The position numbers were made by a program, and so were the translations under genes. Of a stretch of DNA of 64,000 nucleotides, positions 35,509 to 46,513 are shown one piece after another. A model generated the notes under the pieces. The model saw only the letters and a program-made list of their open reading frames with translations, was not told the DNA's origin and made no database searches. Location of the stretch: positions 124,001-188,000 of the forward strand of contig JAYMTJ010000005.1 of assembly GCA_036897525.1 (NCBI GenBank), given 5' to 3'. Each line of letters starts with the position of its first letter. The stretch's first letter is position 1. The stretch comes from Pelargonium x hortorum. Lineage: Eukaryota; Streptophyta; Magnoliopsida; Geraniales; Geraniaceae.

Positions 35509-36219
35509 TAGTTAGGAGATAGAAGTCTCTACAGTATTGTTATAGTATAAGATAAGATAGCACTTTTTAAGTTTAAGTAAGGTATATCCCACTTTATCGA
35601 TAAGCTACATAGAGCCATGAGAGATCTTAACAACTATAAGAATCTAGAATACAAAGGAAGACTCTATATTAATTATACTTTATACTATACTTATACTATA
35701 GGAACTACAAAAGAACCCAAACAAGAAGAGCATCTCTCTCGTAAAGTAAGGTCTTATTTCTTATTCTTCTAAACTAAAAAGGTTTAGCTCGTATTTCAAC
35801 TCATAAGAAGAGGTATGCGGTAAGGTATGAAACTGCGCAGAGTAAGTCTAGTTTCTTCCATTTTAAGAGGAAGTAAGTCATGCAGATGTGAAGTCAATTT
35901 TAGATGCTAGCGAATAGTTTCTTTTATTTAAGAGCTTGAAGCTAAAGCATGTCCTAGTTTTTTTCATTGTACCCGTATTTGGTTAGAGCTTTCCAGGATC
36001 TGCAGCAAGGTTTCTTTCTTTTCTTGATGTTACCAGGCATTTCTCGTTCAAGCTTTAAGACTAAAATAACGAGATAGGAATTTCAAATGTATTACGTTAA
36101 TAGTCAGAGAGGTACACCCAAGAGCTTACTGGGTATGACTCATTCATGTTTTAAAGAACTGTTCTTAGAACTGGGTTTGGTATTGCTCTATTATTTGTAG
36201 GTTCTCTAGAAAATAAGTA

Positions 36220-36540
36220 ATATAAAACGTTAGGAAGCTCATTAACAAACAGGCTGTACACCTATTTTTAGAGATCTCTAGAATTATTCTATTCCTCAAC
36301 AAGCCAATCAAAGGGTTTTTAGGGAAGCTGCTTTCTTTCTTGATGTCATGCTAGTAAACTAAGTAGATAAAAAAAGATAAGGAATTCCAATTCCAACCTA
36401 TGTAAAGGACTCTAAAACGATATAAAGAGGTCCACAATTTGAAATAGAGGTAGAGGAAATCCTACGTTTTTCCGAGTCAAATGTATCACTGAGTACCCGA
36501 AGTACAGATTTTTAAAAGCATTTTGGATAGAAACTTTGGA
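36220..36540 (+). repeat. Family R1 repeat, long copy
   Basis: In order it contains GGAAGCTCATTAA (shared with 39708-39721 and 43435-43448), CAACAAGCCAAT, AAAGGGTTTTTAGGGAAGC, TGTCATG, AAGTAGATAAA (shared with 5945-6030), GAGGTCCACAATTTGAA (shared with 6055 and 36932), GAAATCCTACG, GTCAAATGTATCA (shared with 43625-43655) and TTTTAAAAGCATTTTGGAT. It links all the other partial copies into one family and is the best template for a consensus. Confidence 0.65.
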
Positions 36541-36634
36541 GTCAATTTCAATTTGATTAAATTAAAGGGAGTTTTGTAAATGAGATGAAAGTGAAAGCCT
36601 GGTTTTCCAGTTGAGTTGGTGTTTTTTGGTCTTT

Positions 36635-36653
36635 ATAGATAGATGATAGATAG
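36635..36653. repeat. GATA-type microsatellite
   Basis: ATAGATAGATGATAGATAG is a short imperfect tetranucleotide tract between two R1 repeat copies. Confidence 0.7.
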
Positions 36654-36819
36654 TGTGTAAGGGTTTCACTCTCAGTATACTCTATGGCCTTAGCCAAGGA
36701 TGTTTAGTCGGTAACAAAGATTTCTGTTTGTAGTACTTAGGGCATATCCCTCCTATACGATAAGCAACATAGAGCAAGGTGTAAAACCCTAAAGATTTTT
36801 TTCTCGTTTCCTGTATGTA

Positions 36820-37055
36820 TCTCTAGCAAGTCAAAACAAGTTAATCTAAGAAATTTTTCCAATGGTTCTTTCTAGTCTGTATTTGTTTTGGTATTTCAAG
36901 AGATAAGGAATTCCTAAACTAGGTTTCTGGAGAGGTCCGCAATTTAAGTATAGGTAAAATGAACTGCTTACCTAAACAGAGTATCTAAAGGTTTTTTCTA
37001 TTTCATCTGTATCCGTTATATTTAGTATTTGTTGAAATTACTAGAATTTTCTTGA
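36820..37055 (+). repeat. Family R1 repeat, long copy
   Basis: It starts with CTAGCAAG, ACAAGTTAATCTAA (shared with 39673-39700). It continues through AGGTCC-CAATTTAAGTATAGGTAAA, CTGCTTACCTAAACAGAGT, TTCATCTGT and ATTACTAGAATTTTCTTGA, which match 6055-6205 closely. It lies 280 bp downstream of another copy in the same orientation, so the pair may be a decayed tandem duplication. Confidence 0.65.
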
Positions 37056-39402
37056 CTTGAGATTTTGTATTTATTAGATATAGTGGGGTCTGTAGTAATG
37101 AATGTCTGTACTTTATTTATGTTACCGGGGCCTTTGGAGCTTAGACCCGAACTCTATCTTGATAGCTGCTGTACTCCTCTTATTTGTCTTATTGCAGCTT
37201 TATTACTCTTCCTTGTATTCTCCTAGGAGTTCCTATCTATCAGTCTTAATTTTAGATTAATATATATATAGTAATAGTTACAATTGTTTTAAGGATTATT
37301 CCTCGTTGTTCCAGCACTAAAGGAGGGTTAAGCCTTATATAGATGCTTGCTTTATAACAACAGGTTACTTCCTAAATAAAAAATAAGGGTCTTTTTACCC
37401 TTTTATCTATATCCTACTAAATAAAACCAAAAACAAAAGTTTCAATAACTGCTAAAGAAAAAAAGGGAATCTCCCCCCGGTTAAAGTATAAACCCTGTGT
37501 ATAAAAAACCTAAAAGCACAAATCCGATACAGCCCTAAAAGGAATCCCGAAGTCTTTTTAACTTGAGAGTAGCCCCTGAAAGATTTAAAAAGGGCTTCTA
37601 CAAGCCTTACTTTCTGCTGGGTTCTATTATAGGAATATAGACAGCATTATTATACGTCATCTAGCATCCACTTAACTTTCTATAAGGGCAGTTTTTTTAG
37701 AGTTTAAGGTTTTTTTTAGGATGGAGCTGCCTAAATCTCTTCGTAAGTTTGTAATTCTCTGATACTTTTCAGAACGTTATAGTGTAAATAGAAACTAACT
37801 AACAACTCCATAACAAGGGTCCTAGGATAAAATACACACAAAAAGCTCCTTTAGTCCTGTCCTAGACTAACGCGGAAAACCCAATTAGTTAGTAATATAT
37901 TAGGGTTTACATTATACTTAGGGCAACCCCTTAACTCTGGCTAGAAAATACCGACGTCAAAGTGAGAGGAAGAACTTAGTAGAATTTTTTTAGTCTTTAC
38001 AAAGCCGTTCATTTTTAGTTTTAGGAAGACCCTTCTAAGGTATCCATGGTAGTTATAATATTGAGCATTGATTAGAGCGAGTCAGAGTACTAACAAGAGC
38101 GAACCCTTTAAATTGAAAAAAGGAATTTCTAGATGATGTAATATATCCCTTTAGGGAGTTCTCTAGTGAGTGCTAAAAAGCTAAATTCTACAATATCTAC
38201 GCGAGGTGTCGATCGGATCCGCGAACGTACTCTTACAAACTTTTTTTCCAAGGGCTTGAGAGTCGAGGACTGCATAACTTTAAGCGCCCCACTACTTGGG
38301 TGAAGCATTTACGAATTTAATACTCGGGCAACTAACTTTTCGACTGCCTATACGAAACCCTTTATATTATACTTTTTCCAATTTATTCGTCTAAACTTGG
38401 TTTGGTATATTACAATTACAAACCGATTGAGTGTTAATTCGTATTAGGTAAAGTAAAAAAATACAGTGCTTGAAAAAAAGAGATACTTGGTTGGGGAACC
38501 CTGGAAAACATAGATATATAAAGAGGGGGTATTACTACATACACTAAATTTCTCAGAATTTATATATAATCTCATTCAAACAAATAAGGGCTCTCCCGCA
38601 ACTAACCATGGATCCTTGAGCGCAAAGTCTCCTGAATAACATTTTTATAAGTAGGGTTAGTTTCTTTATAGAGGGAGGAGGGAGAGACACAAAGGGTCTT
38701 ATCTCTATCTTCTCTCACCGGTTAAGTATTCTCTAAAACTCAGCGCTTATGCTTGTAAGTTTTTTTCCTGAGTTCTTGGAAAAAAGTTTCAACCTTTAGG
38801 GCCTAAGGTCTCGTTTTAACTACTACAATATTTTCACTTAAAATAAAAGAAGTTTTAGCAGGGGAGACACAGAAACAAAGAATTTGAAAGGGGCGCAACT
38901 TTCCCCGTGGAAATTCCTACTACAATTTGAATTTATGCACAAGAACAAGCCAGCAGCTTATACTGATAACTAAACGCACACATGGAGCTTTTAAGATAGT
39001 TTTAATCCCCAGCAAACCCCACTACTACAGCTAAGCACTTGTTAATAAGAATAAGGTAGGGAAATAGAGAGTGTAATGCTCAATAAAGCCTCTTTTATAT
39101 AGTACATTGAATTTGAAAACGCCTTGTTAGGGCATAGTAATTGAAGAATTCCCTTTACCAATAAGTGCTGGCTGAATTGTTTAATGGAATAGAGCAAAAG
39201 TAGCTAATATTAGGTCCTAGAAAAAAAGGGGGATGCCCCGATATTTCCGCACCAGAACATACCTTTTGACCTACAAGACTCTTAAGAAAAGTGAAAATAG
39301 CATAAAGGTATAGGAATTACCTAGAAGCTCTGAAGCGACTAGAGACTCATTTTTCAGGATTCCCTAATTCATTAAATCCACTCTCAACAAAAGAAATAAA
39401 CT

Positions 39403-39428
39403 AAGGCAAACTTTAGTTTGGTACAACC
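39403..39428 (+). repeat. 26-bp dispersed repeat, copy 2
   Basis: This is the partner of 28376-28401, with one difference in 26 bases, same orientation and 11 kb apart. A repeat this similar among otherwise diverged ones suggests recent copying, gene conversion or constraint. Confidence 0.85.
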
Positions 39429-39672
39429 TCAATTGACAGGTTAGGAAATGGTGAATTGTTCTCTCTGTGAAGAGTAAACTCTCTAGCGATGCCGTCACAA
39501 TTCTTTAGCTCCCATATATGCATATGCTTTACAAAACACTCAGAACAGACCTCTTACTTATACCTGGTATTCTGTACCAATATCTTCCTCTTAGCTATAC
39601 CAGTACCCTGTATTTGTAACTTCTAAATCTTAATAGCTATCACTTTTAAGAGTTTGGAAGTGTTCCTGTTAT

Positions 39673-39735
39673 GTCTAGCAAAGCAAGTTAATCTAAAAAA
39701 AACCTTAGGAAAGCTCATTAATAGACAGTTATTCT
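39673..39735 (+). repeat. Family R1 repeat, partial copy
   Basis: TCTAGCAAAGCAAGTTAATC is followed by GGAAAGCTCATTAATAGACAG. The first part matches 36820-36850 and the second matches 36230-36250 and 43433-43453. It joins two modules that are apart in the 36-37 kb copies. Confidence 0.5.
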
Positions 39736-42700
39736 CAAGTGAAAGCTGTCCATCTCACCCGATAGCAAGGTCTTTGACTGAGTTACTTTACTAAAATCCT
39801 GTACAAGGGCACATAAAGGAGTTCCGAGTAATCTGAATAAGTATAAAGAGTATTATCTTAATGTTAGATTCTAAAAGGCCCAAATGTATATACAGCTTAA
39901 CTAGTGACTAGTGAGATATTCTGGCTAGGTAGTAACTACAATTATTTACTGTCAATCCTTCTAATTTATTAGAATAGTAGCGGTTAGAAATAAAAGTAAG
40001 GGGATTGTCTACTCTACTAGCTTTCAGTGCTCGAGGGCTTATAGGAATTCTTAATAAATAGTATATTATCTATTGTTTCCTTGGGAGTGTAGTATTAGCT
40101 ACAGGTGGATTTAGGATGAGAAGTAAGATTCTTAGTTAGTTAGTTTAGAACAAGCTACCCTAGTACAGCTACTAAGAAATGGGTTCCTAGCTTCCGATAA
40201 CGATAAATAGGAGCAAATCGTCTAGTTTTATACTTTTTGCTGTATGCTAGACAACTTTAAACTTTATTTCAAAAATTTATGTTTACTATACTGTAAAAGT
40301 AAAGTAATAAAAACCTCAGCTTATACCTGTTCTCTGGAAGGAAAACCGGTATCGAATCGCCGAAAGGATCAAACCCAAACTCATATGACGATAATATTTC
40401 TCGTGAAACTCTTGTGAGGCTATATAGTAAATAAAGTAAAGGTAGGAGAATTTGAAAAGTTACGTTAAATAGAAGTAATACAAGTCAGGTTTCTTCTCTT
40501 TTCCGATCCTGTTTAAGTGGGGAATCCCTGGGAAAGATAAAAGTTTAGAGTAATTGTTTAGCTCCAGGTCTAGAGTCTAGAAATAGGGAAACAAAGGGGA
40601 GATTTCTTCACTGAGACTGAGTAAGATTAGTTAACAAAAAAGCTTAGAATCTAGGTAGGGTATTTTACAGGTTTCTAAGTTTTAGCAAATTAGTTTCCCT
40701 GGATAAGCTGGGGAATAGAGTTATAGTATAGTTCGTACTAAAGTACGGGTATAGAACTTTTCTATATAGCTCTGGGGGACTCATAAGCAATAAGGAATTC
40801 TCAATTTATATTTATATATATAGCAATTAGGTTAAGTCAATCAAGACTAAGTAAGGTATCATAATCACTTAGATAAAGTAGTTCAAATTCTGACATCCTT
40901 TCTTATTTCCTACCTTCAAAAAGCTCTGTATTTAGTAGATGCTATAGAGAGTAATACAAATCAGTTTGCATTGCCGGGTTTCCTAAACTAGCACGAGAAT
41001 GATTTTATTAAAAAGTTCAAGAGACCCTTTCCTAAGCTCAGCATCTCTTATTAACTAGAAGGAGCCTAAGCAATTATCTCTGTTTTTCCGAGTAATCTAA
41101 TATTGATTTGCTATAAAGTTTTTTGCTACTACTTACAAGCGTAATCCTATTTAGAATCTTAGAACCTAGTCAACCCGAATTACAAATCCGTACCCACATG
41201 ACTAAGCCTTAACGTCACGGATTACTTTTATATGATACCCCGCCCCCGCTTAAAGCCTAACTTAACTTTTTGGCATCGCAATTTTTTTTTTTGCTTTTCC
41301 ATTTCGTTCCCATGTATATCATAACCTTTATAACAATAACAAGCTATAATTTCCTCCGATTCCCATGTGTTTTCCTATAGGAAGTGGTAAATCCTAGATA
41401 GAGAAATATACCCGCATACAAATTTAACATTACGCCTCTTTTTTTAATGAAAATAGGAAATTCAAGGAAGTTTCTTGGCTAGCACCCTTTATCTTTGGCT
41501 TTTGAAATACAGAAACGGAATCCCACTTAGTTAGATAGAAAAATGCCCTTGAATCTGACCTTATAATTCTCTGCGAGTATTTTTAAGTGAAATAGTACAT
41601 ACAAAAAAGACCTATTTTGATACGCTTTGAAGATGACTCTATATTAGAAAGGCCGATCCCGGGATACCCTATATGTCTCGAGCGCAGAATAAACGCACTG
41701 ATTACGTGCTAATAGTTATCTTATAATTTCTAAAAGAATTCTACTTTAAAAGTAGCTTATATTTCTACCTACATTCCAGAGCTTACTTCGAAATAAGAGT
41801 TCTTTGGCTAATAGAAGTTTGAAGGAAGGAATATTTATAGATCCCTAGTATCCTCGTTATAATACCTTTTTTGGAGCTTAGCAGGACGTTACCGGTAGAG
41901 AGGGCTTTTTTTGGAACCTTTTTTTCTAGGAGATGAAAAACCCTAAAAGGAGTCAATCAATACGGGAAGTTCTAAAGCTTTCACATAGTACAAAGGGATT
42001 CCCGAATTTTAGCAATTCAAGCTTTGACAAATCAGAAAGCGCAGAGTACGACCAAAAGACTCACGCCTAATATCTCTCACCTTTTGTTCATAGAGCCTTA
42101 GTATTTTAAATGGATATTTTAAGGGGGACTCCTTTTTTTAATATGCAAGTTCTTGGGTTATGAGTCCTGTAAGTTTTACTCGAGTGCAGAATCACTTAAA
42201 GAGAGCTGTCAGTTTCTTATATTAGTTTAGTGTAATGGAAACCCCCTGTTTAGTTAACTGGCTTATATTTGCTCGCGAGATCTTCTCAATTTGAATAAGG
42301 GGCACTCGCTTTTAATAATTAGGATTTATACCTCTCAAGAATTACCAGGATCCCCCCCGTTGTCGAAAAACAAGTGGTTTTGATTCGCTGTCTTGGGAAT
42401 TTTAGAATGTATATAGTCACCTAAATTCTATTTGCAATATCTCCTAGCGTTAGCTTTATCCCCTAGTAAGAAAGAGGGACCCCTAGCTACTAGTCATCAC
42501 TTGGTATTGTGAAAGAGGATTATTGGAATGTAATATTCACTACTTTTTTTGATAAGATGCTGTAGGTTCCTACAAGGATCAATATCCCTCTTAGGTCTAG
42601 CTAATTTAGTATACAGTTTTTTCCTTTTAAATTCCTGTAATTAGTACTTCAAGCTCTACTCTGGTAGATCTTTTTTTAACAGGAGCATTAAATCTATGTT

Positions 42701-42832
42701 CTACTCTAACTCTAGTCCAAACCTCAGAAGTATTCTGTATATTGGTAGTTTCAATATGTGTGTGTATAATTCTCAGTATACTATGTACCTTACAAATCTT
42801 CTTCCATTAGGATAGAATCTCGAATAAAATCC

Positions 42833-42872
42833 GATAAGGAAGCTTTCTAAAACGCATTCTGGATGGGGTCTA
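42833..42872 (+). repeat. Family R1 repeat, end fragment
   Basis: GGAAGCTTTCTAAAACGCATTCTGGAT resembles the 3' part of the 36220-36540 copy (TTTAAAAGCATTTTGGAT) and the 6250-6300 region. It is a short fragment, so homology is tentative. Confidence 0.35.
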
Positions 42873-43411
42873 AGCCCTGCCCTTTCTTTCATTTTGATTA
42901 ACTCTTATATTTCAATATAACTGGACTTGAACCTACACAAATGCTACTGAATATAATAGCGGCAAAGGACTCTAAGTAGATACTACCTCTTTCTTTTGGA
43001 TTCTACCTAAGGATAGGAATCTCTTGTATAGTATAAGAAATCGAAGTAATAATAATAACTATATTATATTCTAGCTTCCCTTTCTTTTTAGACTTGGGCT
43101 CCTAATTTCTAGTACAGCTCTTCCTCTGACACTGGTATACAGCTACTGACAGGTACAGCTTGGCTTGTGGTACTACAGCTGGGTCTGGCTTGCACTCCTA
43201 CTTTTCGAACTGCTATTGCTCAAGTAAAGTCATAAGAGTTGGTGGCTATAGTGTACGGTATATCTATTCAAGAAACTCTCTTAACCTCCTTCCGTACCTT
43301 TCAGTAATAGAGATTTACTCGTTATACTTCTAGGGCTGCAACCTCTCTTACTGATAAAAGCTGGGAACTAGAGGAATGCGCTTATTAAGAAGTTTTCTTA
43401 TTTGTAGTACC

Positions 43412-43665
43412 TGAAGTAAGTTAATTCTCTCCTGGGAAAGCTCATTAAGAGATAGTTTTTTCTGTAGCAAAGTAAACCCTGACCTTTGTCTTTAGAAAAT
43501 AAAGGGTAGCCAAAGGACTCCTCTAGCCTCTAAGGTAGCAATTCAACCTAGATAGTAAGAGTAAGAATTCCGGAACCCTAAACAAGGGATTTAGCGAATA
43601 AAGGGAATAAAATGGAATAGATGAAATCCTATGTTTTATGAGTTAAATGTATCAACGCATCTAAG
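43412..43665 (+). repeat. Family R1 repeat, long copy
   Basis: It carries GAAGTAAGTTAAT, GGGAAAGCTCATTAA-AGA-AG, GATAGTAAGAGTAAGAATT, CCCTAAACAAGGG, ATGAAATCCTA and AGTTAAATGTATCA. The order agrees with the 5919-6215 and 36220-36540 copies. The spacing between blocks differs, as expected after many indels. Confidence 0.6.
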
Positions 43666-46433
43666 GAGGTACCGAATTCAGGTGACAGCGAGTTGGCATT
43701 ATTCGAATTCATTCATATTCCTTAAGATTTTCATTCGTATTTATTGGAAGAATCACTTTTCTAATGGTAATGGGATTTTTTCTTTATCCTTCAACTTCTT
43801 GGAATAGTAGGTCTCTAGTTAAAGTAAGGAGTCTACCTGTTTTAGTTATTTATTTTGGTGAAATCTTACAAAACTGATCTAGGACAAGATACATAGGAAT
43901 CTTCTAGTAAGTAACATATAATAGCTACTTAGGGGAATAACACTAGCAGCATTAGAATAACAAGAGGACTCTTGCCTATAAGGGCTCCTTTGGGTGTATA
44001 CTATAGAAGTGTATCTCAGAGTAAGGAAATTGCCCCCATGGATAGTTTTTAGATTAGAGGATTCCCTTTTATTGTGATTTATGAGCAAGTTTAGTTAGAG
44101 TCATAATTTGTTTCTAGTAAATAGAAAAGCTTTTTTAAGGAATGATTTACGGAATAAGTTGAAGCAAAAGTCATTAGTATTTGTGTTTTAGGAGCTTTTC
44201 TAGTTCGTAAGCTATAAAGACTTTAGGAGTAGACCCTGGATTCCTAGGGCAGATCAAACATTTCTGAACAGCAAGTGAAAGGTTCCCCGGTCATTACCAT
44301 TAAGAGGATTTCATTTAGAAGATATGAAATTGAGCCTTTTCCGGAAAATGTATCCGCTAAACAGGCAATAAATGACATTTTAGATAATAACTTTGATATT
44401 TAATTTAGGATTTTTTTGATTACTGAGCTTTCATAGTTGAATGGAGTCAATACGGTAGTTGTTCTGCTAAGACGTTTCTATTTCTGTGTTTGGAGTCTTT
44501 TAAGCTAAGGAAATTGCCTTATTAGTCAGTTTTTATTGTTATTTTAATTGTTTCCTTTTAGTTTTTTTTTTTAATCCCCGATCACTAAGAGCGTACTCCA
44601 AAAAAAAAGACGAACTAAATTCTACCGGGAGTCCCCTTTACTCTAACATAGATTTAAACGAGGAGCTAGAATCGAGGCCCCTTTTAGTTAGAAGTCATAC
44701 TTTACTAGATTTGCAGGGTCCTAGATATAAACTCAGAAATACCAAGCCCTAGAAAACCTATAGAGGAGTGAGTGTCTTTACTTAACTAAAGCTAACTAAT
44801 AGCGAATACCCGGTGAAGGACTCATGCCTAGAATTCATAGAAACCCACGACAAGAACTTCTTTTGAAAGCTGATTTAAGGACATAACAGTAGCGCATGTT
44901 TCAATTTTTCTACACTCCGGGATTGGATTCCTGTTTCTAAATTTAACAAGAAGAGGAACAGATACTCCAGTTGTAGAAGATTTGTCCTAAACCCGGGATC
45001 CCTTCAGAATAGACGCGGAAACTCTCTTAACTTGATTTTACTTGCGAATTTAATAAAGAATTTTATAGACAATAGGGTTATCTGCTAGAGCTCTACTTAA
45101 ATAGCTGAGGATACCCAATAGGCTTCTCGTTACCTAGGTTAAGATATATTTTAATGCTCCCTGACTGAAGCAGAAGGAAATAGAACTCTATCCAACTACG
45201 TTTTAAAAAATACTTCATGCTTAATGTAATGACTTGAAGAACACACAATAGCTACGTAGGAGAGAGCAAAGACAAATCCCTAATTAAAACACCCTTAATT
45301 TTCATTCTATTTTTCCTTTTCTTCTAAACAGTTGGACAAAACCTTGTAAAAAATGTAAAACCTAAAGAGAATTCCTGTATTTATAAGCTGGGATTTTTCC
45401 TTTATATATTAAAGAAAAGAAAGCTTTACTAAGTTTTACACTTACCAGTGTCTCTTTTATAAGGAATTTTCCGGTTAAGTACTTTACTTTATTGAACTCT
45501 AATGAAAGAATTACTTGATTCTTCCAGGGTCAGCTTCCCAAGAGTACTCTATTTTGAACTTCTCCTCGCTTTTATATGAGTTTTTAATGTATAAAATTGA
45601 GGAGGTACCTATTCGTCGGTACGGATAAGGGGTTTACTTGCTTGTAATGTCTTATTAGCTTACCGCAAGCTTCTTAATTTTAGGGTTGAAGGATTTCTAT
45701 CATAGAGTTTTACTGAGTAAAAAATAACTAAAATCTGTAATCTATTCATTTACGAGTACTGCTTTTCTTTAAACTAAAAAAAGGAGTTCATTAAATAAAG
45801 TGTACTGGCTCTTAACTTATTTGTAAAACAGGCGTCCGTTCCTTAAGTTCAGGGATTATACTTACATTTCTAAGACTTAAGCTAGACCGTCTATTCTATT
45901 TTAAAAGAAGTCTTCCCTTAATCTCTACTACATAAGGAATAATTCAGAGTACTCTTTTTCCTGACAAGTAGAACTAGGAACTAGTTCTCAGAAAAGCAAG
46001 GCCTAACCTAAGAGTAACCTATTGATTTTTTATGTTAGTTAATAGTAGTTAAGAAGTTTGATTTTAGAAAAAAAAAAGCATTTCCCCGCGTTTAGTACTA
46101 AAATAAGTATCCAGCACTTATTTGTGAAGACTAGTAACACTTTATCTTAAAATCCTAGTTTTAAGCAGCACTTCAATTTAGGACTTATCTTAGCCCCTAA
46201 ACATTGCGATCTTAATCTATAGCAGGCTATAAGGAAGTGAAGTGGAAAATAAGGAAAAAACTCCTTAATTCGTATAAACCCAAAATATCCTTTCCTTTGT
46301 CAAGTAAGGAGTTACAAAGGGTGCCGCTCTAATATCGACAAGACGACAAAGTACTCTATTGTAAAATAACTTGCGAAAGTATAGAAATTCAGCTATCCAG
46401 TCATACAGGAAATACTATGAGCTTTAATTTCTA

Positions 46434-46513
46434 CGCCTTGTCGTGTAGTTTGCCGGCTGTCTGATATGGGCGGCTTTCATTCACATTCAGCGATACCGCT
46501 TGACCCAAACGAG
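46434..46513. other. Small G+C-rich island
   Basis: These 80 bases are about 54 percent G+C by my count, set in DNA of about one third G+C. I tested the stretch by eye against tRNA, 5S rRNA and intron-core motifs on both strands and found no match. It may be a transferred piece, a relic of a structured RNA, or a regulatory site. Confidence 0.4.

Larger units (their letters stand above)
34155..36219. other. Spacer with G+C island and microsatellites
   Basis: No gene is recognised. The block holds the G+C-rich island at 34790-34925, an ATT microsatellite at 35003-35017, a CCTTA tandem at 35489-35508 and a perfect AAAAGGG-G-CCCTTTT mini-palindrome near 35099-35113. The overlapping frames on both strands at 34740-35253 (66 to 78 codons) come from the lack of A+T-rich stop codons in the island, and I do not take them as genes. 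Confidence 0.55.

Noticed and set aside
42920-42960. T-arm-like GTAGG-TTCAAGT-CCAGT on the minus strand
   Set aside because: The stem is fair (four of five, with G-U), but nothing upstream resembles the rest of a tRNA.
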